A DNA stretch of 64,000 bases, taken from NCBI GenBank assembly GCA_012861695.1, contig JAAOOA010000026.1:14193432-14257431 (forward strand), read 5' to 3'. The notes under the pieces are model-generated. The model was not told the origin of the DNA. It searched no databases and saw only the letters and a program-made list of their open reading frames with translations. The position numbers and the translations under genes are program-made. The stretch comes from Trematomus loennbergii (taxonomy: Eukaryota; Chordata; Actinopteri; Perciformes; Nototheniidae). Of the stretch, positions 38,368-52,545 are shown in pieces (the first letter of the stretch is position 1; each line of letters starts with the position of its first letter).

Positions 38368-38405
38368 CTTAGTTCATGAGAACTCTTTGGTTCTCATGAA
38401 CTAAG
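38368..38405. repeat. Perfect 16-bp-arm palindrome inside the 38322 element
   Basis: CTTAGTTCATGAGAAC (38368-38383) and its exact reverse complement (38390-38405) are separated by a 6-base spacer. Confidence 0.95.
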
Positions 38406-38575
38406 TACAGATCGCGTTCACACCGGAATAAGTTCCTGGGGGAGGATTAGGCAAATGAAGCCGCTGACGTCACTTCTTCTTCTTCTGCTTTGGGTTTACT
38501 GGCAGGCCGCAAACAACTTCACGGCGTATACTGCCACCCGAAGACCCCAGCCGGAAGTCCCCGGAGTTGGGGACT

Positions 38576-38622
38576 GGCTTCAGTAGAAGCTGCTGGGACT
38601 CCCAGCAGCTTCTACTGAAGCC
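38576..38622. repeat. Perfect 23-bp-arm palindrome with a 1-base spacer
   Basis: The arm at 38576-38598 (starting GGCTTCAGTAGAAGC) is followed by one C and then the exact reverse complement at 38600-38622. It lies near the centre of the 38322-38992 element and could extrude as a cruciform. Confidence 0.95.
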
Positions 38623-39573
38623 TTCCGAGTAAATCGCCAGAACGCCGACACCTCCTCATCTCCACCCCATGTTTTCTTTTGTGTTGCCATAAGTTAGTCT
38701 CTCTGCGTTTGTGCGCTGGGCTAATGCTAATGCTAATGCGAGGATAATAAAATGGCGGCTTCACAAAACCTTTTTGGAGTTTTACGGGGCGTGGTTTGCA
38801 ATCCGCCCAGCCAATCAGACATAGGAACCTTTTTCTCCCACGAAAGTACCTGCTCTCTAGCAGGGACGGAAAAGGGGGTAAAAAAGGTTCTGATGAACTA
38901 ATTTTAGTTCCAGCTCTTTTTGGTGTGAACGCGACATTTCGGAACTATATCGGAACTAAAGTGGGAAAAGTACTGCGGTGTGAACGCGGCTTATGCTGAC
39001 AGTAAGACACAACAGCAATCCCACCAAACTGAATTTTAGGAAGGCTATTATGAACTTGTACTATCAACTCAGGATAAAAACTAAACAAAAACATTTGATT
39101 TTGAATTTTCAAGGCCACATTTTTTGAGGGCGCAAATGTCAATGCGGGTATCAAGGCCTCAAAGTAAAAATCGAATAATTTAAAGTTAAAAATACATTTG
39201 CATCTCCCTTTTGTTGATTTACAGGAGGATGTATGTTGATGGTTGTCTACAATTATTTCCAATCCAACTACATAACCTGAATATAATCTGCTTGGCCACA
39301 GATTTGTTGTTTAGTGACCACCATTAAAACAATTTGTTTAGGCATTAAGCACCACAAAACCAAATAGTTCAGTGTTAAGCTGTAAATTAACTTGCTAAAC
39401 CACTAATCTGACTTGGTGAGACAAAAAGACAAAATCATTGCCTCCGTCTGACTTTCTTCTTCTCTGCTTCAGAATAAAACAATGCCTGCTTCATTCTAAA
39501 CTATCATCCTCCTGCTGTGCCTCACACAAAAGGCAATCATGGAGGAGATGAGTCTTGTAATGGTTTGGTTGTG

Positions 39574-39730
<157 letters not shown>

Positions 39731-42700
39731 TGCATGATGTGGTCCCACCAGAGCCCAACGTTGATGAGGTTTTCAGGGATCCACTTTGCCTTTCAGCACA
39801 GTACAAGACGTCCCATTGATGTCATACTCTGCAAGTGCTCCATGCCAGTGTATCATCAAAACTGATCTGCTTTATAAAGAAGAAGGGGCACTTAAGGGGT
39901 CGTTTTTATAGTCCCAATGAGTAACTCATTAAAGAGCATGAAGTTTTGGCTATGATGAGAACCTGAACCAGATTTGTTTACACTGATAGTCAAACAGCAA
40001 TCAAAAGCAGCCAAAAACATTTACTTGATGAATAATAAAAACAAACCCAAGACATCCTCATGCAGGTAAGCCAGGACTTTACCGCCCAACTATACATTTT
40101 CTAAAGAAAACTGTCATCTCAAGCTGTGGAAACACACATAAAAAGTGCAGCTGATTTAAGACAAGCTTTAGTTTTCATTTCATAGTTTCACTATTAGTTT
40201 TACTAACAAATGATAACAGTGCAGTAAAGGCAGTGTGATCATGTCCCAATGGTAAGAGCACCCTGAATGTACATATTACAGTAAAACAAAGAAAAAAATA
40301 ATCTCCGGGCAAATGTGAACCACATGTTGGCTCCATATGAAAGCAATAAACAGCTTCTGGCCCCTTGTCCCCAAATCCAGCCGTCATACAGGGCGAGTGC
40401 AGATAATAGCATTGATGACTGCCCAAAACACATTTATTGCATTTAATTATTTAGTATGGTGCTTTCAAGTCCCCAAGGTTAAATGAGACACAATCATACG
40501 CCATTAATCACACAGCTTGAACTACAAATGAAAGTCATGTGTGAAGGCTTAGTAATGAGTTGATTTTTCTATTATACGATTGTTAGAGGTTGTTGAATGT
40601 CATACTGGCTTTTGCGACAGAACGAAAAAGCATTATTACAGTTTTAATATTCCATATTTCTTAATATTTTATTCATACAATATTGCTTTGTTCTACACAG
40701 CATAGTCAAGAATAGAATAGACATTTCTTTGGCAACTCTCACTGCAATGTTCTTACTTAACTATAGTTAATGTAATTCCTGTTACAGTAGTATTGTTTTG
40801 TCTAGGACTGGACCAAATATTCACAATTGTTACGCGACGGATTCATTTGTCTTTTGCCTTCTTTTATACCCTTAATGTAAGCTGTTGACAAAGGTTCACT
40901 GCTAAAATAATAATGATACGTTTGAATTGCACTGTTGAAATGTGAAACTATACTACTCAGTTGATCGTGGCTATTAGGGTGGAACAAAATGCTGAAGATG
41001 TTTAACTTGAACTACAACAACACAAAGGCACAATTAATGTTTAATGAAATAACAATTAAAACAAAGAAGAATACTGCAAATAACTGAATCTTCAAAATCC
41101 TTAAAAGGTTAATATCTACATTGTACCAAAAGACACGCTTTGCATCTAAGCTTAGAACAGGAAATGTCACAAAAACCACAGCCCCCACCCCCTACCCCCA
41201 CAGTTGTGTCCTTAGCAGACACTGGCTGGCTAGCGCCCAGAGGGTGTCCCCACAGTCTGGGAACCTGATTCACACATGGACACGCAAATCATCACTGCTA
41301 CAGCTTTAACAAATAACATTAAAGGCAAACTGTTCCAAAAGTACATTCTTCATATTTTTTTCTACACTGTGGACAACAGACATCAGAACTAAATCTTAGG
41401 ACAGGAGAAAACAAAAGGAAAAACCGTTCCTGAAAAGATTTGGCTTTATTAGACTGTCAAAACTGATGGTCCACTAATAGGAACCGCAGGTCGCTGGAGA
41501 GTCTGAGTCTAATGCAGTCCGCCTTTCAGACTGTTTTTACTGGTGGTTGAAGCAGAGGAAGACTAGGATGGGCAACCACAACGTCACTCACAACACTGTG
41601 CTGACTCTCTGTCGGTACATTTGACTGTGTGTAGAGAGCAACTCTGTCTCCTACAAAATGCTGTTCCAATACCAATCTGCACCGTCGATTAGGTTTCAAA
41701 TGAACTTTATCTCCTCCTGGGTCACGAATGCCGTTTTAAAACATGTTAGCGATGCAGTTCTGCAACTTAACGGATGTGCAGTTGAGATCAATATGCCTGA
41801 ACTTTGATGGTGTGCGAATAATTGGAAACGTAATTGGAAGTGCAGTTTTGTTCAATGGGGAAGTTATTTCTAGGAAACCAGGCTGGCAAAATGTAGATCT
41901 GTGAGCCTCGACAGCATGTGTGTGTTCTCTCATCAGTTATTGCTGAGCCAACAGTCCAACCGTTTGATCACTATGGCATAGAGTCTGTGCGATGACAGTG
42001 TGGTTCGGTCTGGCATTCTTCGTCTAAGGCCTCGGGTCACCTACAGATCCAGATGGGAGATACTATAACTCGTAGCCTACTGTACTCTGGTGATGTCCGG
42101 AGGGGGACCTCCTGCAGTTCAAAGTGACTTGAGTTTGCAGCTGCTATATTTGGCGGGAAATGTTATTCTTCTGGAATTAGTTAACTTATGATGTTTTATT
42201 TTACTTGTCTGTGTGTGCGTGTGTGTGCTTCCCATGAAGGGATGTCAGACTATTTCATAAAGGGCTCCTAAACGCTGCGCTGCTGCCGGCTGTTTGTTTA
42301 GAGAGAAAACAAGCCGCATGAGACAGAGGAAAGAGACTCTTCAATTTCCTTATCTCTGATTCTCCCTGGTTACTGTCCAATATCCTTGGTCTGTTTGTGT
42401 GTGTTTGTGTGTGTTTTCTCCTGCAGAGCCAGTATGTGCGACCTGCTTTCACAAGGAGCCTATTGCTATTGCTGCTTTTCTTTCTATAGGAACAGTCTCC
42501 ATATGGTGGGCGTTATGACATTGGGCTTTCCCTTGCATGAAATAGATCGGATAGTATGGATGATGGCGCTAGCTTTGTTCAGAGCTTTTCCAGTACTTTA
42601 CGTCACACATGCTCACACAAGCAGATATACAGCTTTGCTTTTGGTCTATCACACACTTATTGGCATATGTACAGGACACACAAGAGGATTAAGACGCACA

Positions 42701-45700
42701 CATCACCAACCAATGCTTGCTAGAGGTTTGGCATGATCACGTTCACTTCCATGTGTCTTTCATAAGGTAGACCTACCCCTGTCTGTCTTACTCCATCCAA
42801 CCTCCAATATGTATGATCCAACGACCCTCTCCTGTAGCACACCACAATGAACTAAGATGAGAGCAGAATATTTCAATACATTTTTAACCAATGGCCCAAA
42901 AAACGATTCAAAGATACCAAGTGAAAAGTCACTGAGGCAAGAGAACACTGGCTAAGATCGCAGCATATACAGAAACAATATAGAATCAGCAAGAACTCCA
43001 ATGCAGCACTACAAACGGCCAAAAAAAGCTGCTGGTTATTTCAAAATAGGAGATGGCAAGATTAACTGCGTCTATGGAGATAATGGGTATTATTATCAGA
43101 TGTAAGGACATCGCATTGGCCTTCTCACAGTGACAACTGAAATACATTGGGCTGCTGTTGAATAACTGTTGTCCTTTTTTTTGTCCATCTTCAATTATTT
43201 GTGTTGGAGAACATGCAGCCCCTTCTAACAGAAGCAATTAAACATACAATCATTAACCCTCTTAGCTCAGATTTCTAGTCTTCATTTAATTCTACATCGT
43301 GCTTACTCGCTCTCTTTTTAAAAGCCCCTCTTCTCTTTGCTCGCCCACCCCGCTCTGCTGTAACTGTCCTCATCCTGACATCTGACTGGCTCCCTCTCCT
43401 CCTTTCTCTCTCCCGTTGTTTTACTAGCAGAGCCCTCCCTGCCAGATGTACTCTATAGACAGAGTTTATCTTACCTTGGCTTTACAACGCGGTCCTCCAC
43501 ATGATTAAAAAGAGTCAGGGACGGAGAGCAGACTTCAAAAGAGGGGATGAGGGACCTCAGGGAGGGAAGGAGAGAGGGACGCACTGCCTAATGACGACCA
43601 TTTATTCTTCGTGTGTGTATCCACTTGCAGCACCAATACTTTACTACTAAAATAAATCTTACTTTAGAAATACATCATTGATGCAAGGATGAGTATTTAT
43701 AAGCACAAAATCAGCGTCCAGTTCATTACACCTAACACAAGTAATACACCTAGCAAAAAGTATGTTGACTAATAAAGTGTATTTTTGTGTATAAAACAGG
43801 GGAGGAAAAAACACTGATCCAGTCTGTCTCTGCTGGATGCCAGTGAAACACACATTTGACGTCTGTTTTATATTCTTACATCACAAACTGTTCAGAATAT
43901 TGTCCATTAAATCAGTTTGTAGTTTTTTTACCACCACCCAAAGTTAAAGGAGCGCTTTAACAAAAACACTCCACAAAACACTTTATGGATGACTGCAGTG
44001 ATCTATAAATCCACGCACAAGGACAGCCAGAGAAAAATGTCAGGATCCTGTTATTTACGGTGCGGGAGGTTCCCCTTCGGGGGTTTCCCCCCTCTTTGAA
44101 TTGTTACATGCATGTGGCTACAAACCTTGAGGTGTCTTTGACCTATAATTAAACAAAGGTGGGTGAATGAATGGTTCAAGCCCCGTCGCCACACTAAAAC
44201 TCCCCACAGTGTTGTGATGTGGTCTTGCTCCCAATTCCCGTTTGAGAACAAGTTGTTCAGGCGGAATGGAAGCAAAGCTGAAATTGGGAGTTATAGATAA
44301 ATCCCACAGTAAGTGTTGCAGCATGACGGCTCTGCTGGGGACTGTTACAGTTTGGCTTCTATCACAATCCTACGCTTAAGGTCGATGAACCAATGAATAT
44401 TTGTCAGCAGATTTGACCAAGAGTTAAAGTCAGTTCATCTATCGCTATTAGTTGAAACAGTCTTCTTCATCTCCATTCAGATGCTACACTACAACAAGTC
44501 TCGGATAATGCAATGTACTTTTACAGGTTACAGTTAGGTTCAATAATGCCCAACACCACTTTTTTGTAATAGATTACACATTAAACTTTCACTTACTTAT
44601 TGAACTTATAAAAAAAATAAAGGAAACAAGAGAAACATTGATACAACCAGACGTTAACAGAAAGATGGCGAATATCACCCTGATTCACAGATACTCACCA
44701 TGCAGCTGCACGTTAAAAGAATACAAGGGTTTACAACAAGTCCTCATGAATAATGAGGGCCAGGAGCCTGATTGGGGATTTGAAATCCAAATCCTCTCTA
44801 ATGCACAACGTATCACACAACGTATCACACACGCACTTCAGCTGATGGTAATAGGAAAATGGAGATGTTTGTTTGCTGAATATGACAGTGGTAATATGCA
44901 AATGAAGAGAAACATCTGGTAAATGTCATGTGAACTGATGGAAGCCAGTTCACATATTTTTGTGATAATGATTCATGCCACGCATCTGTTTGTATGTGTG
45001 TCCAAGTCCACCTGCGTGTGTTTAAATTGTAGAAATGATACCTAATATCTGATATCAGGTAATGGCTCACTCTGTACACATGGCAAGAATGGAATTAAAA
45101 ACAGGGTTGTGAAACAAGATTAGACTTTTTTTTGTTTTTTTTAAATGAAAAGGCAAGAGGGAGGTCATGTGTAATTCTGGCAATGCTTGTGTTGTGTTTC
45201 AGGTACATAAATAACCTCTGTTATTCCAAAAGAAAATCAAGTAGACACAAAGTATAAACTGATCTGCTCCAAAATCATAGCATCTTATGTCTATGATATG
45301 CAGCTGCATGTTCAAATGCTGCTCTCTCTCTCAGGTAGCATCCCAACTAGGAAAAATGTATCTGAAAGCCCAAGCTTTACATTATAAGACAGATGTGACC
45401 CCATGAAAACTTGAGGACCCGAACTGGGTCCTTGAACTTTGTAGTTCTCTTTAGATTTAGTTTATTGTGTTTGACTGTTTCGACTTAAATTGTTATGGAT
45501 CATGGCTGAGAAAACAGGAGCACTGAGATCATGACCAATACATTTGTCTAATTACCAAACTTAATGTGGTGTAATGTGAGATGTTTGCTCTTTAGAGCAC
45601 TGATTTCCCCCCTTGATATAGGATACCCTAGTTTTATTCTTTGTAAGGCTGTAATTAATACAAATATATATATGCACAAAGGTGACATCTTGAAAATATT

Positions 45701-45946
45701 TTTTATCTGATATAATGTCAAAAACTCATATATTCAGATAACAATGCTATTAAAACTGAAAAATATCAGGAAAACCATTTAATTGAAGGAGATGTAACCA
45801 TAAATATTAAAATAAATTATATATTGTTTTTGCTCTTAATATAATTGCAATTTCTAAAAACAAATGTTGATTACAAATGTTTACTGGGACACGAATATAG
45901 ACAGGGCAAAGTCCAATTTGTGTCGAACAGCATATTCTCTAAGCAG

Positions 45947-46985
45947 CAGTGGCGGCCGGCCCATAGGGGCGCTAGGGGCGCCGCCCCCCCTCTTCCCACA
46001 TTAAAAATAAAAAAAAAAAAAAAAAAAATATATATTTAAAAATATATTTTTTTTTTTAAATTTTTTTTTTAATAAACAAGGTAAATATTATATAATTGGT
46101 ATCAGTAAAATGTATAATCTACAATAAAATCTCGTTTAAAATTGTGTTACGATGTCTAAAGTTACTGATAAGTCACATGTTTCCTGCCTGGCCTTGCCCG
46201 TGTATCATTACTCCCTCTCGTCTGGGCGCTATGCACAGCGCCCAGACGAGAGTGCAGCAAGTGCAGCAGAAGCCAACTGTTGCTATCTTTAAACTATGCC
46301 GCCGAAACATAATTTCAGCGAATCAGCGTCGTCAAATCTGATGGTCACAGGGCTCCTACGTGAGCGCCCGGTGCAGTCTGTGAGTTGTTTGGACTCGTAT
46401 CCAAGGAGACAAAACAGGAAGCTGTCATACACTCTGGAAGCTACCATTAGCAGCTAATGAAAACTCAGTTTTTGACATAAAAATTGAATTATGGATCATC
46501 AATCATCTTTCAAAGTGACAGACACATTGGATTAACCTATGGATTAACCTTCAGCTGCGTTTTTCTCGTTTTGATCAGAATTGTTATTCTGCAAAAGGTG
46601 AGCATATCTCCGTGTTTTGCTACCTAAAGCTACGTCGTGTGATGTCTGTATTTGCTTCCCCTGTCGCGAGTTCTGATCGCTCAGTGATGATACTTATATT
46701 TCTAGAATCTGTGGAATCTCAGCTTGTTAGCACAGTTTATGCTGTAGAAACTATGTCCAGGACAAGGTGTTTGGAAGTTTGGAAGATTCATAGCTAACCA
46801 CACGGAAGTTATGGAGGTATTGATCAGTCTTCTCATATTTTTAAGCCTCAAATTGTCCTTCCCCCCCCTCTAACATCACCAGAAGTCATAATTTAGGGGG
46901 TCTTTTCTCAAAAAAATGCCCCCTAGTATTGTTTGATCACCATTTCCACAGCCCCACCTAAAATATTTTCCACCAGCCGCCACTG
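45947..46985. mobile_element. Non-autonomous hAT element, 1,039 bp
   Basis: The left end CAGTGGCGGCCGG and the right end, in reverse complement CAGTGGCGGCTGG, are terminal inverted repeats with one mismatch in 13. They are flanked by a perfect 8-bp direct repeat CTAAGCAG (45939-45946 and 46986-46993), the hAT target-duplication length. The interior has an A/T palindromic tract (about 46008-46072) and a perfect 16-bp-arm hairpin (46215-46252). No transposase was recognised. Confidence 0.92.
46215..46252. repeat. Perfect 16-bp-arm hairpin within the hAT element
   Basis: CTCTCGTCTGGGCGCT (46215-46230) and its exact reverse complement (46237-46252) are separated by ATGCAC. It is GC-rich within an AT-rich surround. 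Confidence 0.95.
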
Positions 46986-49900
46986 CTAAGCAGATTAGTG
47001 ATCCTTAAAATAACAGACATGCTGAAAAACAACTTGGATGCGTTTAGCTTTCTTTTCTTAGAGTCTGTTTTGGCTCAGTTTGGATCTGTTTTCTGAAGAC
47101 CTCTCAGAATCCTTGGTTACACATTTCTTTCTTTATTGCTGCGCTCTAGGGAAGATCTAGTCGTATACAATCAAATGAGACACAAGGCAGGCAGACACCT
47201 TCGAAAGATGCAATAATAAATGCAGTGTGTAAAAGGTTACATATTATTGATTGGGTGTCATGGTACTAAAGAGACATTGCCTTTCATATATCACGCAGTA
47301 GATGAAGAGGACAACACGTTGATGACAGGCGACAAATCTCTCACTACAACAAGTACTACAAGCCTCTAAGCAACCATACATCAAGTCTTCTCTCGCAGTC
47401 CTGACTCTGACCTGACACATGAGAGACGGAGCAATGCGTGGAAAACTACAAACACCAGCCTATCATCCGAGTGTGAAGCGTCCTGCAGAACTACGCCCGC
47501 AGCCTTGGACCGACCTGCTCATCAAAGACAGAGGGGGAATTACCCTGGCCTGGCGAACACATACACACACAAACACAGACAAACACACACACACATATAC
47601 AAACACACGTACGCGCACACATTCAGACAAACACAGACACAGGTCTAATGAGTACCAGCTGTGAATGGTTGCGTGATACAGCAAGACAACAATTAATGTG
47701 GAGAGGAGGCAGGACATGTTGACCTACTAAACAGAGCGAGCGGGAGAGAAGGGAGGATGAGAGGGAGATGGAAAGATAAGGGAAGGTGAGAGAGATGAGG
47801 AAGAGGTAGAGTTTGAAAGGAGAGAAAGAAAGTGCATTAAACAAAGATGTTCACATACGCATCGACTTGATGAATGAATGACTCCGTACAGTCTCAGCTC
47901 TTTAGCAGCTGTAGGTGGGATGTTAGTTAATGTCAGCTTAATCTCTTTTGATAAGCCCCATACTGAAGAGAAAAGCCACTCTAAACAGAATCACCATGTG
48001 TTATTCTGAAGATCTTAAACAGCTCAGACAATCCATGTGAACAGGAATACGTCTCTCAAAAGCCTAAAACCAGAGAAATTAAGAGAAACTGGAGGCTGAA
48101 AGTTTGTGTGTTTGAACTTAACTTTGCATCCCTTTTTTCACTGAGGTGCTGACAACTCCATAAAATGTTCCCCCAGTACCGAGAAGGCCTGTAAAGTCAG
48201 TTTTTCATTATCTGTCAAAGGAGCAACTGTTAGCTTTGTAAGTTGAAGTTTTCTTGACTTAACATGAAATGCAGCAGGTTTGTGGGAATTTGATTTGAGT
48301 GTTAACCTCTGTCTGGAAAGTCCAAGTGAAGAAAAGCTACAGTATGCAGTTTACATGTGGGGGTGAAATATTTGGAGCTTACTTAATTTTTCTAAAAAGG
48401 AGGAGGTGAAATAAAAGTGCCTCCGCTAGGAAACAGATGAGCAGTATTTTTCTATCCCTTTCACGCTCTATGTTGTAATCATCCCAATGTAACGCTGAGT
48501 TAAACTGTTGTGGCATTTCGAGGCCATCCTGCAAACATTGAGATGAGGCAATGAGTAAATATTTGTATACATAAAAGAAGGGACTCGACTCATTTAGGGA
48601 AGCTGTCAAGTACAGTAAAAGTTAAATGTGCATGATGCATCCTATTTAAAATGTTAACATTTGACCAAATTCCAAAGATAGCAACTGATGGCAATCCCTA
48701 AAAATAGGACAGAGCTTCAGAAAACATTGTGATACCTCCAGCTCTGCTCTGTTGAGTCAACGGATAAAATGACCGCACACATGTGACCACTAGGATGTAA
48801 CTGTATGAGATTATAATGGTATGAAAACTACCTGTAGAACAGCTGATCAGATAAGAGCTGCTTTCATGATTTATTTCAGCAACAACACAGTTCATTAATG
48901 GCACCTAATTAGCTATCAAACTAGTAAAAAATGCCATGTTTTGAAAGGAGACATAAAGAAAGCATCGCCCTAAATGACACAGATGGAAAAGAGAAACCAA
49001 GCTGAATGTTAGAATGAGGAAAACTATTGACAAAAATGTACTCTTTCTAAATTAAAGGAGTTGCGAGAGAACACTTCAGTGACATCAATGTGCGATACTG
49101 ACAAAGTGTAAATGACTGTTTTCATGGATTCCTTTCACAGGTTTTTGCCACCACAAAACCTTCTGCTACAGAAATGCTATACCCTTTAAATCCAAACCTA
49201 TTCAAACTCTAGCAGACCAGTAAAAGCCCTGTTTATCCCTCAATGCACGACCAAAAAACAAAATGTTCTCTTGTTTAAGAGAGCTTCAGTTTTTGACACA
49301 ACAATCTCATCCTATTAGATTTGTTGAACAGAAACACTAATTACTGATGTATCTTAATATAGCGTTTAACTGCACCTGACAGCAGGTGTAAACATAGCTG
49401 AGAAAAACAACTGCCTAATTGCATTGCAGACTCTGTAAAACAACAAACAAATAATGTAATAATCACCTCCCCACGAACATTTAAAGAGGTGAAGCCAACC
49501 ACACCACAGACACAGCAGCTGGTCAGAACTGGTTTAAACACACTCTCACACATGTATGATACACACAAGCAGGCAAGCGCATAATTAAATAAACTCTTTG
49601 GTACAGTTTCTTACACTCTCCATACACACACTGCACAGATGATCACACTTTTAGATTTGGCCACCCAACACTCATCTAGCTAATAAAGCGTTTGGGTCGC
49701 AGCCCAGAGAGGGCTTGGTTAGAGGGGCCTGGTTTGTTTGGGGCTGTGCAGAGTAAACAGAGCTTTAAAAACAATAACAAGTCACTTGTGAAAGGTTCTG
49801 AATTTGCAGCAGACCAATAAACTTTGCATTAGCAGGTGACTTTATTAAGACCTTGGGGTAATGTGTGGAGGTGTTGTTTTTTTGGAGGACAACAGGGATC

Positions 49901-52523
49901 AAACAGTCCGGTGTCATAAACCCAATGAAGATGACAAACTCACAAGCACGCACAGTTGCATCACTCACATTGACTCTTATTTATAGCTCATCATTTTCAT
50001 AATAACAGACTTTTTATAGTCGCACATGCACACAAAACCGCACACAGTGAAATGTACATTCTGCATTTAACCTATGCTAGCAGGAGGCAAGCTTTTATAA
50101 ATACCGCGATCGGGATGCATTGTTGGGGTCCGGTGCCTTAAGAGTGCAAACTGACACCTTTCAAACGTATCCATCTTGAATCTGGACTTGATCCGTTTGA
50201 TGTATTAGAAATCTGGTTCCTAAGTCCCTACAAACTAATCTACTGACGCCCTCATTTTCACCAAAATCACACAGTATACTTTATTCTACCTCCTTAAACG
50301 CTCAAAAGTAGAGTTTTTGTTGCTGTGAGAATGATAATGACGTCTATAGTAGACATGGTCCCTCAATGATTAGCTGTGGTCTTTAGGTAATACAACATAA
50401 GAAGACAATTGTGAGAATATGTAAGCTGCTTCTTATGAACTTACAGTAAGTCCCTTAGTCAGTGTTCAGACGGACAAAAGCTCAAACACAATGTTCTGCT
50501 CACAGGTCTCTTCACCTCCCCACAGTCTCCTCAGACCGGGGGGGGGGGTATAATAATGTTCACACTGACAAAGAAAGAACACACTCTCCATCCAAAGAAT
50601 GAGCAGGGAAAACAGGAGAGCGCCGCAGCTAGTGAGGTGGAAAAGTATTCCTCACATAAAGAATCAGCACAAAGGGCCAGGAACACTGGAGACTGAAAGA
50701 TGTAGCCACAAAACTCTGGCTCTTGAAACCACACAAAAAATAAAACCTGATGATCTTTGTAGGATAGAAAAGAAAGAAAAAAAATCTGATCCGACTGTTT
50801 TAATGTAAAATTAGAACGTCGGTCTAGAAATATCTGCCGTCTTTTTCCTAATCCGAGAGAGCAGTGCCAATATTAATACACCTCTTAGAGCATGCAATGT
50901 TATTTCATCTGGATATTGAGTGTCTGTGTGCCCGAGTGCTTGCGTGTGTGCAAAAAAATTACATCTCAGAATAGCAAAAAATGACCAGAAAAGCCAAGTT
51001 TAAAAACCACACACACAATGGAATCTGTGCTATGTTTGTTTTGCTTTGTTTAATTCCAGACCCCCAGTATGAGGGCTGACAGGACGGTGAAACAGAAGCT
51101 GAACAAGGGCCAGACAGAGCCAGGAACGAGACCAAAAACTACTTACAGACACCTTCCTAAGACTTCACTGAGCTGCACTTTATCAGTCATATTTGCAACA
51201 ACATTGATACCATGACTGAGCAGAGCTTTCTGAAACTGAACATCAAACCTGGGCCTGGTCGGCACTACAGTAGTTCATTTAGGGTCTCCTTGTTGTCCCG
51301 TTTACTGTAGAAGTGATAACATTTACACAAGAGATTTATTTTTAAAGAGGGTTTAAACAAATAGAAACCAGATACACATCTATATTATTTGGATATTTAA
51401 AAAAGATGTGTGCAAATGTAATGCGTTTCTTGAGTAGTGTCATACACTGTGCCAAAACACACGTGTCTGTTGGAGGCCCAACATTGTGGGTGAAAATGGA
51501 TTCTCAAAGTCTCATTTTAGCCTATACTGTTTAACTGAGAACATATTTTAAACACGTTAGAGAAGATCATTGGACTTGACAAATGCCAAAAGTTGCCATG
51601 TGTCAAAAATACAAATCTAATATGGAGAATAGAAGGCTTAAGACTAAACCTTTATTAGGGTAAAAGACCTTAAATAAACCTTCACTGCAGACATATCGAC
51701 AAGTCATAGCAGGAAAAGCACAGATGTTACTAATAGCATTAACAATGGCGCTTTTCTTTTCAAGTGTCCCAGTAGGCCATGACAGTGAAACAGTTAGCCA
51801 GCATGTTCTACAGCAGGACCCTGAAACCGGAGCAGCTTAATGGAATTCAGCCATCATTCATTTCATTATTCACACTTGTGCTTTTTCTCGTGTGACTTGT
51901 CAAAAGTGCCTTTTCTCCAGAGAGACATGCTCGGTTAGAGAAATCCACTCGAACACTAAACTCAGACATACTTCACATTATGGAAGCTGAAGACAAACAA
52001 CTGCAGTTAACTGGACAAAGTTACAATTTGAGGACGATTATTGAATTTAAACTGTATTCATGTGAAGCACTGATTAAAACCATGCCCGATCCAGATGCAC
52101 AACATTTAAATTAACTACTCTTTATAGCTTTTTTTATGGTCATACCTAACCCCTCAAGTATAACTGTTAGGTTATTATCTGGATTTTATTAAGGCCGCTA
52201 CATTTATGTTATGTCAGTCTTTGAAGTTTTTCAAATGGAGATAGTTTTGGTCGTCTGCGGTTACAAGCGAATGCAAACAACTTCAATTTAATTTCAGAGA
52301 ATAATACCGAAAGTTCTCAGGGTTTTTTTTCGTCATGAATAGACCTAGGCAAACAATGTTGATTTTGAACTACATGAACCGTGGCTACTGATGGGAGAGC
52401 ACAAATCATCAGTGCTTCTCCACATCCAAACAGACAGGCAGGTAATTTTAGACCCTGGGAGAACAAATTGGCCTGTTTCACCCACTCAGGTCAATCAAGG
52501 GAGTGAGGGGGAAGGGAGAAGAG

Positions 52524-52545
52524 ACGGACGGACGGACGGACAGTG
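52524..52545 (+). repeat. Short GGAC tetranucleotide repeat
   Basis: About five tandem GGAC units within an otherwise featureless stretch. Confidence 0.85.

Larger units (their letters stand above)
38322..38992. mobile_element. 671-bp non-autonomous DNA transposon (PIF/Harbinger or ISL2EU-like MITE)
   Basis: Terminal inverted repeats of about 32 bp share a perfect 24-bp core containing TTCACACCGCAGTACTTTTC. An AT dinucleotide flanks each end, a target duplication known for ISL2EU-type elements. TTCACACC also recurs subterminally in inverted orientation (near 38418 and 38921). Two perfect palindromes lie inside (38368-38405 and 38576-38622). There is no transposase, so mobilisation would be in trans. 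Family placement is inference from the ends. Confidence 0.8.

Noticed and set aside
42386..42736. 116-codon open frame beginning with a TG-rich segment
   Set aside because: It starts in TGTGTG sequence, and the Cys/Val-rich and hydrophobic residues have no family resemblance.
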